A stretch of 64,000 nucleotides of DNA from NCBI GenBank assembly GCA_017468985.1, contig JAFUHF010000020.1:1-64000 (forward strand). The letters are read 5' to 3'. Positions 44,072 through 52,642 of the stretch are shown piece after piece. The notes under the pieces are model-generated. The model made no database searches, was not told the DNA's origin, and was given only the letters and a program-made list of their open reading frames with translations. How positions within the stretch are numbered: position 1 is the stretch's first letter; each line of letters begins with the position of its first letter. Origin of the DNA: Bacteroidaceae bacterium (GTDB lineage Bacteria > Bacteroidota > Bacteroidia > Bacteroidales > Bacteroidaceae). The translations under genes and the position numbers were made by a program.

Positions 44072-44157
44072 GCTCGAATGGTGGAATCGGTAGACACGAG
44101 GGACTTAAAATCCCTTGACCCGGAAGGGTTGTGCGGGTTCAAGTCCCGCTTCGAGTA
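44072..44157 (+). tRNA. tRNA-Leu (TAA)
   Basis: 86 nt with a long variable arm. Acceptor GCTCGAA pairs with TTCGAGT (G-U at the first pair), the anticodon loop CTTAAAA carries TAA, and the T arm is GCGGGTTCAAGTCCCGC. CCA is not encoded. It lies 10 nt after tRNA-Gly. Confidence 0.93.
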
Positions 44158-44158
44158 C

Positions 44159-44200
44159 AAGAACCGCTGTCAGTCATCGCGACTGACAGCGGTTCTTGTT
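44159..44200 (+). terminator. Terminator after the tRNA pair
   Basis: A perfect 17-bp stem (44159-44175 with 44181-44197) and a 5-nt loop, then a short T-rich tail. It would also stop the minus-strand RsmI-like gene in part. Confidence 0.9.
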
Positions 44201-44279
44201 TGATTCAGATGCAGAATGGAAGAATTAAGGACTCTGGAAAAGCAAAGGAAGACATGCCCATGCAGTCCCACATGGACCG

Positions 44280-45023
44280 TTATCTGCGACCCTTGTTGGA
44301 CGGTCGCCTTTGGAAGGAAGAACTCAAGAGAAAGATCGCCGGCACCTTGCGTAACTCCGGCAGAGAGGTCTTGCGCCACTCGGCCACTGTCATGGTACGG
44401 ATGAATTCCTCCGGACACGTGATGCCTGCGGCTATACAGAGCCGCGTAGACGAATGGAGCTGCGAGAGCAGCGTTTCTAACATCTGCGCATTGCGAAAAG
44501 GAGTCTCTATGAAGATTTGTGTCTGCCCTTCGGACTGCGAACGAGCCTCAAGCCGCCGGATAGCTGCTGCGCGATCACTCTCGTGAGAAGGCAGATAGCC
44601 GTTAAAGGCAAAATTTTGCCCATTCATACCCGAAGCCATGAGTGCCAAAAGGATGGAACACGGTCCCACAAGGGGAATCACCCTGAGCCGTAGCCCTTGT
44701 GCAATGGAAACGATGTCGGCCCCGGGATCTGCCACGGCAGGACAGCCTGCCTCAGAGATGACTCCCATGCTCTGTCCCTCGAGAAGGAGAGCAAGATACT
44801 GCCGAAAGAGAGCTGCATCGGCGTGTTTGCCCATGGGATAGAAGGTCAGGGCATTAATGTCGATGGAAGGAATGGCGGCCTTCAAGAACCGGCGCGCCGT
44901 ACGTTCTTCTTCCACAATAAAATGACTGATCTGGCTTATTATGGTGCGATTATAGTCCGGGAGCACCTGGTCCTGAGGCACCGCACCCAACGTAACAGGT
45001 ATGAGATAGAGTGCTGTTTCCAT
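44280..45023 (-). CDS. RsmI-like SAM-dependent (tetrapyrrole-methylase fold) methyltransferase
   Basis: 247 residues. Motifs of the RsmI branch are MGVISEAGCPAVADPGADIV, VGPCSILLALMASGMNGQNF and QIFIETPFRN. RsmI 2'-O-methylates C1402 of 16S rRNA. This protein begins LYLIPVTLGAVPQDQVLP rather than with the usual glycine-rich TPIGNL loop, as in the second, divergent RsmI-like paralogue of Bacteroidota. Its exact target is therefore uncertain. Confidence 0.8.
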   Translation of the reverse strand: METALYLIPVTLGAVPQDQVLPDYNRTIISQISHFIVEEERTARRFLKAAIPSIDINALTFYPMGKHADAALFRQYLALLLEGQSMGVISEAGCPAVADPGADIVSIAQGLRLRVIPLVGPCSILLALMASGMNGQNFAFNGYLPSHESDRAAAIRRLEARSQSEGQTQIFIETPFRNAQMLETLLSQLHSSTRLCIAAGITCPEEFIRTMTVAEWRKTSLPELRKVPAIFLLSSSFQRRPSNKGRR

Positions 45024-45100
45024 TAATCTAATAAATCAGTTGATGTAAATGGCTTTTGAAAGTATTATGACGGAAAAACTTTTGAACGCTTGGCGGCACC

Positions 45101-46123
45101 TCACTTCCACTGGCTGAAGCACCTGATACGCCTCACGTAGTAGGCCCACAAGAGGCTTGAGCCGCGCTGCTCAGGAATTTGACGGAGGATGGTCTGATGC
45201 AAATTTTCGCAACGCACAGCTGCATAGCCGGGCCTCATCTGCCAGAAAGCCCGACGGGCCTTCACCACAGCCCTGGCCTCGCCCCAGCGACCAGAAAGAA
45301 GCATCTGAAGGGCCGCCGCATAGTCTAAGAAGAACCGAACGGCCATCACCTGCCACAGTTGAGGGTTCGGAACATTCTTGTAGAGCATAAGCAGATTGTT
45401 TCTAAAGTTGAGAAAAGTCTTGCGCGGATTGCCTTTGGGGAGTGTAGCCCCTCCAACATGGTAGACCACGCTTTGGGGCAGGCACCACAGCTCATGGCCG
45501 CGGCTGCGCAAGCGCCAGCAGAGATCTATTTCCTCCATGTGAGCGAAGAACTGGGCATCGAGACCGCCACACTGCAAGTAAACAGCCGTGCGCACCAGCA
45601 TGGCAGCCCCTGTGGTCCAGAAAACAGGGACGGGCGAGTCGTATTGACCGTAATCCTCCTCCACAGCATCCATCATACGGCCTCGGCAGTAGGGATAGCC
45701 CCATCGATCCATGAAACCACCGGCTGCACCGGCATATTCAAAGTGAGAAGGGCGCTGCTCCGATCGCAGTTTGGGCTGGCAGGCAGCCACATTAGGATGG
45801 AGCTCCATGAAGTTGAGCAATGGAGAGAGCCAGCCTTCAGTAACCTGCACATCATCGTTGAGCAGCAGGGCATAGGGAGTGCTGACTTGAGAGAGTGCAA
45901 GGTTGTAGCCCTCAGCAAAACCGTAGTTCTGGGGGAAAGCCATCACTTCCACCCCTTCCACAGACTTAAGCCAGAGCAGGGAGTCGTCTGTAGACCCATT
46001 GTCGGCTACGATCACCCGGGCTTCAGGACTATAACGTAGCACAGAAGGCAGGAAGCGGCGCAACATGTGCAAGCCATTCCAGTTGAGAATGACGACCGAA
46101 ACGATTTTATCCTGATTGTTCAT
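45101..46123 (-). CDS. Glycosyltransferase family 2 (rhamnosyltransferase-like)
   Basis: 340 residues. The N-terminal GT-A domain has SVVILNWNGLHMLRRFLPSV, IVADNGSTDDS and the metal-binding LLLNDDVQV. QCGGLDAQFFAHMEEIDLCW and VVYHVGGATLPKGNPRKTF follow. This set is typical of GT2 enzymes that add sugars to lipid-linked or surface glycans. A hydrophobic segment near residues 260-280 may bind the membrane. The start overlaps the mtaB stop (ATGA), so the two are translationally coupled. Confidence 0.88.
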   Translation of the reverse strand: MNNQDKIVSVVILNWNGLHMLRRFLPSVLRYSPEARVIVADNGSTDDSLLWLKSVEGVEVMAFPQNYGFAEGYNLALSQVSTPYALLLNDDVQVTEGWLSPLLNFMELHPNVAACQPKLRSEQRPSHFEYAGAAGGFMDRWGYPYCRGRMMDAVEEDYGQYDSPVPVFWTTGAAMLVRTAVYLQCGGLDAQFFAHMEEIDLCWRLRSRGHELWCLPQSVVYHVGGATLPKGNPRKTFLNFRNNLLMLYKNVPNPQLWQVMAVRFFLDYAAALQMLLSGRWGEARAVVKARRAFWQMRPGYAAVRCENLHQTILRQIPEQRGSSLLWAYYVRRIRCFSQWK

Positions 46124-47487
46124 ACGATTTTACCAATAAGGGCCGATCCGTCGGCATTGAAGCCACCGAGATGCACGCACAAGAGCTGATTGTCGCCTGC
46201 GGCATGGCGGAAAGCCGGAAGCTCCACGCGTACATAGTTGTCCGTAAAGCCACGGACGACATCGCCTCTTCGGGCATGCTCTAAAAGCACCATGCGCTCC
46301 GTGCCCACATATCGGGCATAGAAAGCGCGCCGCTTGTGTTCCGAGAGCGCGATGAGCCGCTGGCTTCTCTGGTGCTTCACAGGCTCGGGCACCATGTGAG
46401 GTATGCGAAGTGCAGCCGTACCCGGCCGCTCTGAGTAGCTGAACACGTGAAACTGCGCCACGTCGAGGCTGTCGCAGAAATGGAAACTCTCCTCGAAGCA
46501 CTCATCGGTCTCACCACGGGTGCCCACTATCACATCCACACCTATGAAAGCGTCGGGCATCTGCTGCCTGACGTAACTGATCCGTTCGGAAAAGAAGCAC
46601 GTATCGTATTTGCGGCGCATGAGACGTAACACTTCGTCGCTCCCACTTTGCAGAGGGATATGAAAGTGTGGCATGAAGGCGCGCGAGGAGGCGCAAAAGT
46701 CTATCACCTCCGGAGTAAGCAGGTTGGGTTCTATGGAGGAAATGCGGTAGCGGCTGATACCGTCCACCTGGTCGAGTTCACGAATCAGATCGATAAAAGT
46801 TTCACCAGTGGACCGTCCGAAATCGCCAATGTTAACTCCAGTGATGACAATCTCCTTTCCACCACGCTCTGCCACCTTACGGGCCTGGGCTACCAAATCG
46901 ACTATGGCTCCGTTACGGCTTCGGCCACGGGCGTAAGGGATGGTACAATAGCTGCAAAAGTAGTTACACCCGTCCTGCACCTTTAGGAAATAACGCGTGC
47001 GCTCACCACGCGAGCAAGACGGCACAAAGGTACGGATTTCGCTCATGGCAACAGGCAGGACAGAGGGTTGATTTTCACTTTCAGCAGCGAAATGAGCCTT
47101 GATCAGGTCTACTATACGTCCTTTGTCCTCCATACCTACCACGACCCCCACTCCTTCAATGGCTGCTACTTCATTGGGCGAGAGTTGCGCATAGCAGCCA
47201 GTTACCACCACGTAAGCTCCAGGGTGGTTTCTCACTGCTCTATGAATGGTCTGGCGACATTTATGGTCAGACGTCTCTGTCACGGAGCACGTATTCACTA
47301 TGCAAAGGTCAGCCACTTCTCCACTCTTTGCCCTGACCACACCCTCGCGTGCCAATCGGTCACTGAGCGTGGCTGTTTCGGCAAAGTTGAGCTTACAACC
47401 TAATGTAAAATAAGCCGCACGAAGCCCCGAAAGGGGACGTTCACCCCTTAAAAGACGTTCCTCATCGGCAGAAACCGGCATGTTCAT
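46120..47487 (-). CDS. mtaB: tRNA t6A37 methylthiotransferase MtaB
   Basis: 455 residues. The N-terminal MTTase domain starts YFTLGCKLNFAETATLSDRL and holds three cysteines for one [4Fe-4S] cluster (also VNTCSVTE, VTGCYAQL). The radical-SAM domain has CNYFCSYCTIPYARGRSR (CxxxCxxC). A TRAM domain ends the protein. MtaB turns t6A37 of tRNA into ms2t6A. ATG 47487 starts 4 nt after the -7 box, so the mRNA is probably leaderless; ATG 47481 is a possible downstream start. Confidence 0.95.
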   Translation of the reverse strand: MNMPVSADEERLLRGERPLSGLRAAYFTLGCKLNFAETATLSDRLAREGVVRAKSGEVADLCIVNTCSVTETSDHKCRQTIHRAVRNHPGAYVVVTGCYAQLSPNEVAAIEGVGVVVGMEDKGRIVDLIKAHFAAESENQPSVLPVAMSEIRTFVPSCSRGERTRYFLKVQDGCNYFCSYCTIPYARGRSRNGAIVDLVAQARKVAERGGKEIVITGVNIGDFGRSTGETFIDLIRELDQVDGISRYRISSIEPNLLTPEVIDFCASSRAFMPHFHIPLQSGSDEVLRLMRRKYDTCFFSERISYVRQQMPDAFIGVDVIVGTRGETDECFEESFHFCDSLDVAQFHVFSYSERPGTAALRIPHMVPEPVKHQRSQRLIALSEHKRRAFYARYVGTERMVLLEHARRGDVVRGFTDNYVRVELPAFRHAAGDNQLLCVHLGGFNADGSALIGKIV

Positions 47488-47491
47488 GATG

Positions 47492-47522
47492 CAAAGTTAG
47501 TGCAAGTTGACCGAAAAGCAAA
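47492..47522 (-). promoter_or_regulatory. Promoter of mtaB (TTTG, 19 nt, TAACTTTG)
   Basis: On the minus strand TTTG (47522-47519), a 19-nt spacer and TAACTTTG (47499-47492) form a near-perfect promoter. Only CATC separates it from ATG 47487. Confidence 0.85.
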
Positions 47523-47820
47523 GAAGGTTCTTTGGTTTTTCGTTCTATACCCCTGAGCCTCCCTAAACATCTATAGACCGCTAAATGCAAATCTATGGAT
47601 CGTTCCAAGAATGACATGTCCATCTTTCAAATAGTTAAAAATTTTCAAGAAGCATCATTTATCGCTTTTTGTAATGCGCTACTTATCAATAATCTACTAA
47701 AGTTACAAAAAAACAACTAAAAAAAACGTCATAAAACATTCCATACTTTTGAAAAAGTGCGTAACTTTGCACCCAGTTTTATAAGCAATTGATTGTTTTA
47801 ACATTAAAAAGTAGGAAAAA
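47523..47820. other. AT-rich divergent region upstream of the small lipoprotein gene
   Basis: Very AT-rich, with many A- and T-runs. It ends in the -7 box TAACTTTG at 47762-47769 and a 51-nt leader before ATG 47821. No gene or stable RNA is evident. An AT-rich upstream region suits a strong promoter. Confidence 0.5.
47762..47769 (+). promoter_or_regulatory. -7 promoter box (TAACTTTG) for the acidic lipoprotein
   Basis: TAACTTTG matches TAnnTTTG. It is preceded by AT-rich sequence and followed by a 51-nt leader ending AAAAAGTAGGAAAAA before ATG 47821. Confidence 0.7.
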
Positions 47821-48027
47821 ATGAAAAAGTTAGTATTGGCATTTGTTGCTGTTGCTGCAATGAGCTTCGCTTCTTGTGGTAATAAGCCGGCTGAAGCTGC
47901 TCCTGCAGTAGAAGAAGAGATTGTTGCTGTTGCCGAAGAAGGTGACTCCATCGACGCTGAAGCTGTTGTTGAGGACGTAGTTGAAGAAGCCGAGGCTGCT
48001 GCTGAAGAAGCTCCCGCTGCTAATTAA
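47821..48027 (+). CDS. Very small acidic lipoprotein
   Basis: 68 residues. A signal peptide with lipobox FASCGN puts the mature N-terminal Cys at about residue 19. The mature part of about 50 residues is almost only Glu, Ala, Val, Asp and Pro (VEEEIVAVAEEGDSIDAEAV) and is probably disordered. Codons are strongly biased to GCT, GTT and GAA, as in highly expressed genes. With its AT-rich promoter and own terminator, it looks like an abundant surface or periplasmic lipoprotein. No function known. Confidence 0.75.
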   Translation: MKKLVLAFVAVAAMSFASCGNKPAEAAPAVEEEIVAVAEEGDSIDAEAVVEDVVEEAEAAAEEAPAAN

Positions 48028-48054
48028 GTTTCAAAACAAACTTTAAGAGATTGT

Positions 48055-48080
48055 AACCTGCAGGCCTAAGCCTACAGGTT
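48055..48080 (+). terminator. Terminator of the acidic lipoprotein gene
   Basis: AACCTGCAGGC pairs with GCCTACAGGTT (one mismatch) around a 4-nt loop, followed by TAATTTTTTG. Confidence 0.85.
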
Positions 48081-48106
48081 TAATTTTTTGTATTTACGCC
48101 CGGGTA

Positions 48107-49726
48107 TCAGTAGCCTGGGTTTTGCGTAAAGGCACCAGTGGGTGCCACCAAGTTTTGTGGTATGGGGAACACGGTTGTATAGCCATTAGTTTCATCGGTC
48201 AGCTGTGGTCTGTCGCTATACGCACGCGTATACTGACCAAACCTCACCAAATCCTGCCTACGCCATCCCTCCCATGCCAACTCCAACTGGCGTTCCCGAA
48301 GTAGAGTAGAGAGTGTGGCTGCAAGCGGTTCCATGCCAGCACGCTGGCGCACCAAGTTGAGCTCCACATCACCACTCTCACCGCTGCGCACCTTAGCTTC
48401 GCTCTTCATCAACAATACATCAGCATAACGAAAGAGCACAATGTCATTATTCATGAGCTTGCCATCCTTGGTAGCTGTAGGATCAACGGCATACTTCTTC
48501 ATACGTGCTCCGGCCGTAGCCTGATGGGGATGGCCCGTAAGCACGAGCTGCACATCAAGAGGATAATATTGCAAGGTATCGCCATTCTGCAAAACGATGG
48601 GTTGCCCATTAAGGTCGGTCACGCGGTCGGCATAGTATGTTTGGGCAAAACGAGCGTCTTGCTGGTCTGTACCATAACTAAAGGTCTCTAAGGCCTCAAG
48701 CGTTGCACTGCTCCCGTTCTCTGCCGTAAATCCATAGGCAGAAGCATGACCGTAATGATAGGACCGAAAGAGGTTCTGCATCTGGTTTGTATAGGAAGCA
48801 GGATCCATAGGTATGGTAAAGATGTTCTCTGACGACGTTTCGTTATAAACGGCAAAGTTGTCAGCAAAATGTTGCGCTAACTCGTAGCCGCATGCCTCTA
48901 AAGAGTCTGCATAAGCCCAGCAGGTCTGCCATGCATTGAGATGAGATTCTCCCACTTTAAAGAATATTTTATCGCCAGATAGTGAAACCGTGTCAGTCCA
49001 GTCATCATCGGCATAAACCTCAGCATTGAGTGCCAACTTCGAGAGCAGGAAGAAAGCCACTGGACGCGTCAGGCGGCCGTAATACTCACCTAACTGTTGG
49101 CTGGCCTTCAGGGGCAACAAGGGCAACACCTCTTGCAGCTCATCCGTAACGTAACGGAACACTTCACTGCGTCTGCTCTGCTGAACAGCACTCAGTGGCA
49201 CCGTGCTGCTGGTAACAATGGGTACACGAGCAAACAGATCAAGCAGATAATAATAGTAAAGCGCGCGCACTGCCCTCACCTCTGCTTGCCATGCCAATAG
49301 TTCCTGCGGAGTGGCCAACGAAGTATACTGCTGCAACTTCTCAAGGGAGCGATTGGAGAGCACAATAACCTTATACAGGTAGTTCCACGTGTCGGTCAGA
49401 CTCTCGTCATTAGCGGTCCAGGTGTGAAGAAAGAGGCTCTGCCAGTAACCACCGTCATACCAATCACCACCCCGAGTAGGTATCATGGCTTCGTCAGTGG
49501 TGAATGTCTCTAAATCATACACACCGCGGTAGGTTCCCTGCAATCCTTGGCTTTGCGAATAACCTCCGATGTAGTTATAGAGTGTGGCCACGGTGTTCAG
49601 ATAGAGTTGGGATGACGAGGTGTAAACCTGCGACTCGTCTATCTGGTCGCGCGGCGATTCATCAAGAAAGTCAGAACAGGATGTCAGGGAAATGAAAGCG
49701 AGGAGGAATGGAATGATTTTCTTCAT
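48107..49726 (-). CDS. SusD/RagB-family nutrient-binding outer-membrane lipoprotein
   Basis: 539 residues. A lipoprotein signal ends in SLTSCSDFLDESP, typical of SusD. The helical TPR-like frame is seen in NYLYKVIVLSNRSLEKLQQY and ALYYYYLLDLFARVPIV. The C-terminus has FRYADVLLMKSEAKVRSG, AWEGWRRQDLVRFGQY and the final PIPQNLV...FTQNPGY. It caps the SusC barrel and captures glycans or peptides at the cell surface. It starts 18 nt after the SusC gene. No glycosidase is adjacent, so the ligand is open. Confidence 0.93.
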   Translation of the reverse strand: MKKIIPFLLAFISLTSCSDFLDESPRDQIDESQVYTSSSQLYLNTVATLYNYIGGYSQSQGLQGTYRGVYDLETFTTDEAMIPTRGGDWYDGGYWQSLFLHTWTANDESLTDTWNYLYKVIVLSNRSLEKLQQYTSLATPQELLAWQAEVRAVRALYYYYLLDLFARVPIVTSSTVPLSAVQQSRRSEVFRYVTDELQEVLPLLPLKASQQLGEYYGRLTRPVAFFLLSKLALNAEVYADDDWTDTVSLSGDKIFFKVGESHLNAWQTCWAYADSLEACGYELAQHFADNFAVYNETSSENIFTIPMDPASYTNQMQNLFRSYHYGHASAYGFTAENGSSATLEALETFSYGTDQQDARFAQTYYADRVTDLNGQPIVLQNGDTLQYYPLDVQLVLTGHPHQATAGARMKKYAVDPTATKDGKLMNNDIVLFRYADVLLMKSEAKVRSGESGDVELNLVRQRAGMEPLAATLSTLLRERQLELAWEGWRRQDLVRFGQYTRAYSDRPQLTDETNGYTTVFPIPQNLVAPTGAFTQNPGY

Positions 49727-49744
49727 CGTTTTTATTTTTAAGAA

Positions 49745-52456
49745 TTAAAACTGAATGCTCACACCAAAGGAGAACGTACGATAAACAGGATAGGTGCGCT
49801 TATCGTCTATGCCGAGCGTAGACGATACCACGGTGTGATTAATCATGGGCGTAAGCCCTGAGTAGGAAGTAATGGTAGCCAGATTGTTGACAGAAAAACT
49901 CAAGCGTAGATTACTGATGTAGCGCACTGTAGGCTTAAGCGGAACATTCCAGCCCAGAGTAATGTAGTCCAAATTGAGATAATCGCCGCGCTCCAACCAG
50001 TAGTCTGATGCCGTTTGATCGGATATATTACTGCGTGGTGCCTCTTTCATTACATTATAATAAGGTAGGCTACCCATATTCATGTAAGTCAGGGCTGTTC
50101 CATTGTAGATCTTATGTCCGAAGGCTCCGTTCATCTGTAACGCGATGTCAAAGTTCTTGTAGCGGAAACTGATGTTTGACCCCAGCAGCATTTTTGGCGT
50201 GGCTTGTCCGGCCACATAACGGTCGCCGCCATCTTCCAAATTCACCTGACCGTCTCCATCAAGGTCTGCCAAAGCATAACTGTATGTACCGTCGCCATTT
50301 CGCGTAAGGCCCGTGCAGTGTGGCAGGTAGAACACGCCCAAGGGCTGTCCCACAATTTGGTATACAATATTGTTATAACCTCCGTGAAAACCAGCTCCAT
50401 TAAGTCCACCCAGCGCAGTATACTCTGGTGCCGACAGATGCTCTCCGCCATAATTCCCACTGAGCGAAAGCAACTTGTTACGCTGGAAGGCCACGTTCAG
50501 ATTGACGTTGAGGTCCATATGCTTCTTCTGAATGATCGACGCTCCGAGACCAAGCTCCACCCCACTGTTACGCATAGAGCCCAGATTGGCCAGCAGGTGG
50601 TCATAAGCAAAGGGAGGTACACTCACTTCGTAAAGATACAGCATGTCGCTGGTCTTGGAGGTATAGAAGTCGGCATTGAGCACAATGCGATCATTCAGTA
50701 AGCCCACATCGGCTCCAATGTTGAAGGTACGCTTCACCTCCCACTTCAGATCAGGATTGGCGTTGCGCACAAGTCCCAGCGTAACTGTGGGCATACCGCC
50801 CGAAGACACCACTCCGTTGGGTTGCATCAGTTGCAGGGAGTTATAGCTGTCTATGGCTCCGATGTTACCCGACAGTCCGTAGCCTGCGCGCAACTTCAAA
50901 TTACTCAGCCACGTCAGCGGTCTGAGCCATTCTTCGTCGCTCATCACCCATGCTGCAGAACCTGATGGAAAGAAGCCCCAACGATTGTTGCGTCCCACCT
51001 TCGAACTGCCGTCGGTTCGGGCATTCAGGGTGAGCGTATACTTGTCCATCAACACGTAGTTAACTCTGCCAAGAAAGGACGACATCCGAGGATCTTCGTA
51101 TGCCGATCCCGTGGCCTCCCATAGCCTCACGGCACCGGCCGACAGATTATGGTAGCCATATTCATTGGTCGTGAGGTTAGAAACCTGCGTATGAAACTCC
51201 TTCAACGTGCTCTTGGAAGCCTCGGCCAGGCCGAGAACGTCCAGATGATGCACGCCAAAGTCCTTCCTGTAATTGAGCGACACGTTGCCCAGCAGTTCCT
51301 CTACCTTGCTCTCGCCGCGATATATTTGCCCATGACTCCACACAATGGTAGGCATAAACTGCGAAAGGTTCACCACGTTATATGAATAGGAGCCAAAAGC
51401 TGAGAGAGTAAGTCTGGGAGCCAAATGGGCCATAGCCTTCAAATGAGTATTGAAATGGGCATTGTCATCGTGGTCAAGAATGCTTAGCAGTGACTGGGGA
51501 TGATTGATCTGACTCGCATCTCCATACTGATTCCACGAACCATCATCATTCATTCCTTTGCGAAACGTGGGATTGAAGGCAGCAGAGGAGTAAAACAGTT
51601 TCTGCTCATCATAAATATATTTATCTTTCTGCAACGAGCCAAAAACGCCAAGATCCACGGTAAGCAATTGATCGAAAGCCTTCTGTGTCACGTCAAACTT
51701 GGCCGTAAAGTTACGATTACCGATGGTTTGAATGACACTATTGTGCTGCATCATGCCCAAAGAAACTCTGTAACTCTGCTCCTCATTGCCACCGCCGAAG
51801 GCGATGTGGTGGTTCTGCACAAAACCGGTACGCGTTATGGTGTTTGGAAAATTAGTGGCATAGCCATTGTCCACAATCTGCATTCCACGCGCCGCCGTCT
51901 CCTGCCGATAGGCATCAGCACTGAGCATTTTCAGATTCTTATAGATAGCATCCAAGCCCACGTGGCTGTCATAACTGATGCTGAAAGCTCCGCCACGACC
52001 TTTCTTCGTGGCCACTTCTATCACGCCCGATGCACCCCGGCTACCATACTGAGCCGTTTCCGAAGCATCCTTCAGAATAGTAAAACTCTCTATATCCGCT
52101 GGGTAGATGTTGCTTAGCGTAGTGAGGTCTGACGACACTCCGTCAATGATCACCAAGGGATTATTCCCTCCCGTGAGCGAAGTGGTACCTCTCACTCTCA
52201 CGGAGCTCAACATGGCACTCGTGTTCGTTCCACTCGTAATGCTCACACCGGCAGCCTGGCCACTCAGAGCATCAAGCGAATTGTTCACCAGCCCTTTATT
52301 CATCCGGTTTTCGGTCACCTTGTCTACGGTTCCCGAGATGGTACGCGCATTACCTCCGGCATAGCCCACACGGAGCGAATCTTCCTGATCAGCATGGATT
52401 GGCAAAAAGATTGCACACTCCACCATCAGCAGCATGGTTCTGAAAAGTCTTAGCAT
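49745..52456 (-). CDS. SusC/RagA-family TonB-linked outer-membrane protein without the N-terminal extension
   Basis: 903 residues from ATG 52456; the open frame to 52516 runs through the promoter. After a signal peptide (to about PIHAD) the plug domain begins almost at once (ISGTVDKVTENRMNKGLVNN, SVRVRGTTSLTGGNNPLVII, FTILKDASETAQYGSRGASG). A 22-strand barrel ends in TFSFGVSIQF with the terminal Phe. Most SusC proteins carry a carboxypeptidase-like domain of about 80 residues before the plug; it is missing here. With SusD it imports an unknown substrate using TonB. Confidence 0.93.
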   Translation of the reverse strand: MLRLFRTMLLMVECAIFLPIHADQEDSLRVGYAGGNARTISGTVDKVTENRMNKGLVNNSLDALSGQAAGVSITSGTNTSAMLSSVRVRGTTSLTGGNNPLVIIDGVSSDLTTLSNIYPADIESFTILKDASETAQYGSRGASGVIEVATKKGRGGAFSISYDSHVGLDAIYKNLKMLSADAYRQETAARGMQIVDNGYATNFPNTITRTGFVQNHHIAFGGGNEEQSYRVSLGMMQHNSVIQTIGNRNFTAKFDVTQKAFDQLLTVDLGVFGSLQKDKYIYDEQKLFYSSAAFNPTFRKGMNDDGSWNQYGDASQINHPQSLLSILDHDDNAHFNTHLKAMAHLAPRLTLSAFGSYSYNVVNLSQFMPTIVWSHGQIYRGESKVEELLGNVSLNYRKDFGVHHLDVLGLAEASKSTLKEFHTQVSNLTTNEYGYHNLSAGAVRLWEATGSAYEDPRMSSFLGRVNYVLMDKYTLTLNARTDGSSKVGRNNRWGFFPSGSAAWVMSDEEWLRPLTWLSNLKLRAGYGLSGNIGAIDSYNSLQLMQPNGVVSSGGMPTVTLGLVRNANPDLKWEVKRTFNIGADVGLLNDRIVLNADFYTSKTSDMLYLYEVSVPPFAYDHLLANLGSMRNSGVELGLGASIIQKKHMDLNVNLNVAFQRNKLLSLSGNYGGEHLSAPEYTALGGLNGAGFHGGYNNIVYQIVGQPLGVFYLPHCTGLTRNGDGTYSYALADLDGDGQVNLEDGGDRYVAGQATPKMLLGSNISFRYKNFDIALQMNGAFGHKIYNGTALTYMNMGSLPYYNVMKEAPRSNISDQTASDYWLERGDYLNLDYITLGWNVPLKPTVRYISNLRLSFSVNNLATITSYSGLTPMINHTVVSSTLGIDDKRTYPVYRTFSFGVSIQF

Positions 52457-52485
52457 AGCGTAAAAGAGTAGTAGTATTTGTATTG

Positions 52486-52493
52486 CAAAGATA
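52486..52493 (-). promoter_or_regulatory. -7 promoter box (TATCTTTG) for the SusC/SusD operon
   Basis: On the minus strand TATCTTTG lies 29 nt before ATG 52456. Confidence 0.65.
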
Positions 52494-52630
52494 AGCCAAT
52501 TATTTGGGAATATCAAGTATAAGCCTCTTTAATCTTCACACCTACAGCCATCACGCTCAGTATTCCTGCCACCCCTGCCGTTTTAAGACATTCAGAGTTG
52601 CAGGAGCAATCATATCCCGAATGTTTTTCT

Positions 52631-52638
52631 TACCTTTG
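52631..52638 (+). promoter_or_regulatory. -7 promoter box (TACCTTTG) for ribD
   Basis: TACCTTTG is followed by CATT and then ATG 52643, a 4-nt gap. It rules out the open-frame start at 52598. Confidence 0.65.
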
Positions 52639-52642
52639 CATT

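Noticed and set aside
44131..44586. 151-codon open frame after the tRNAs
   Set aside because: It reads through tRNA-Leu and its terminator and lies antisense to the RsmI-like gene.
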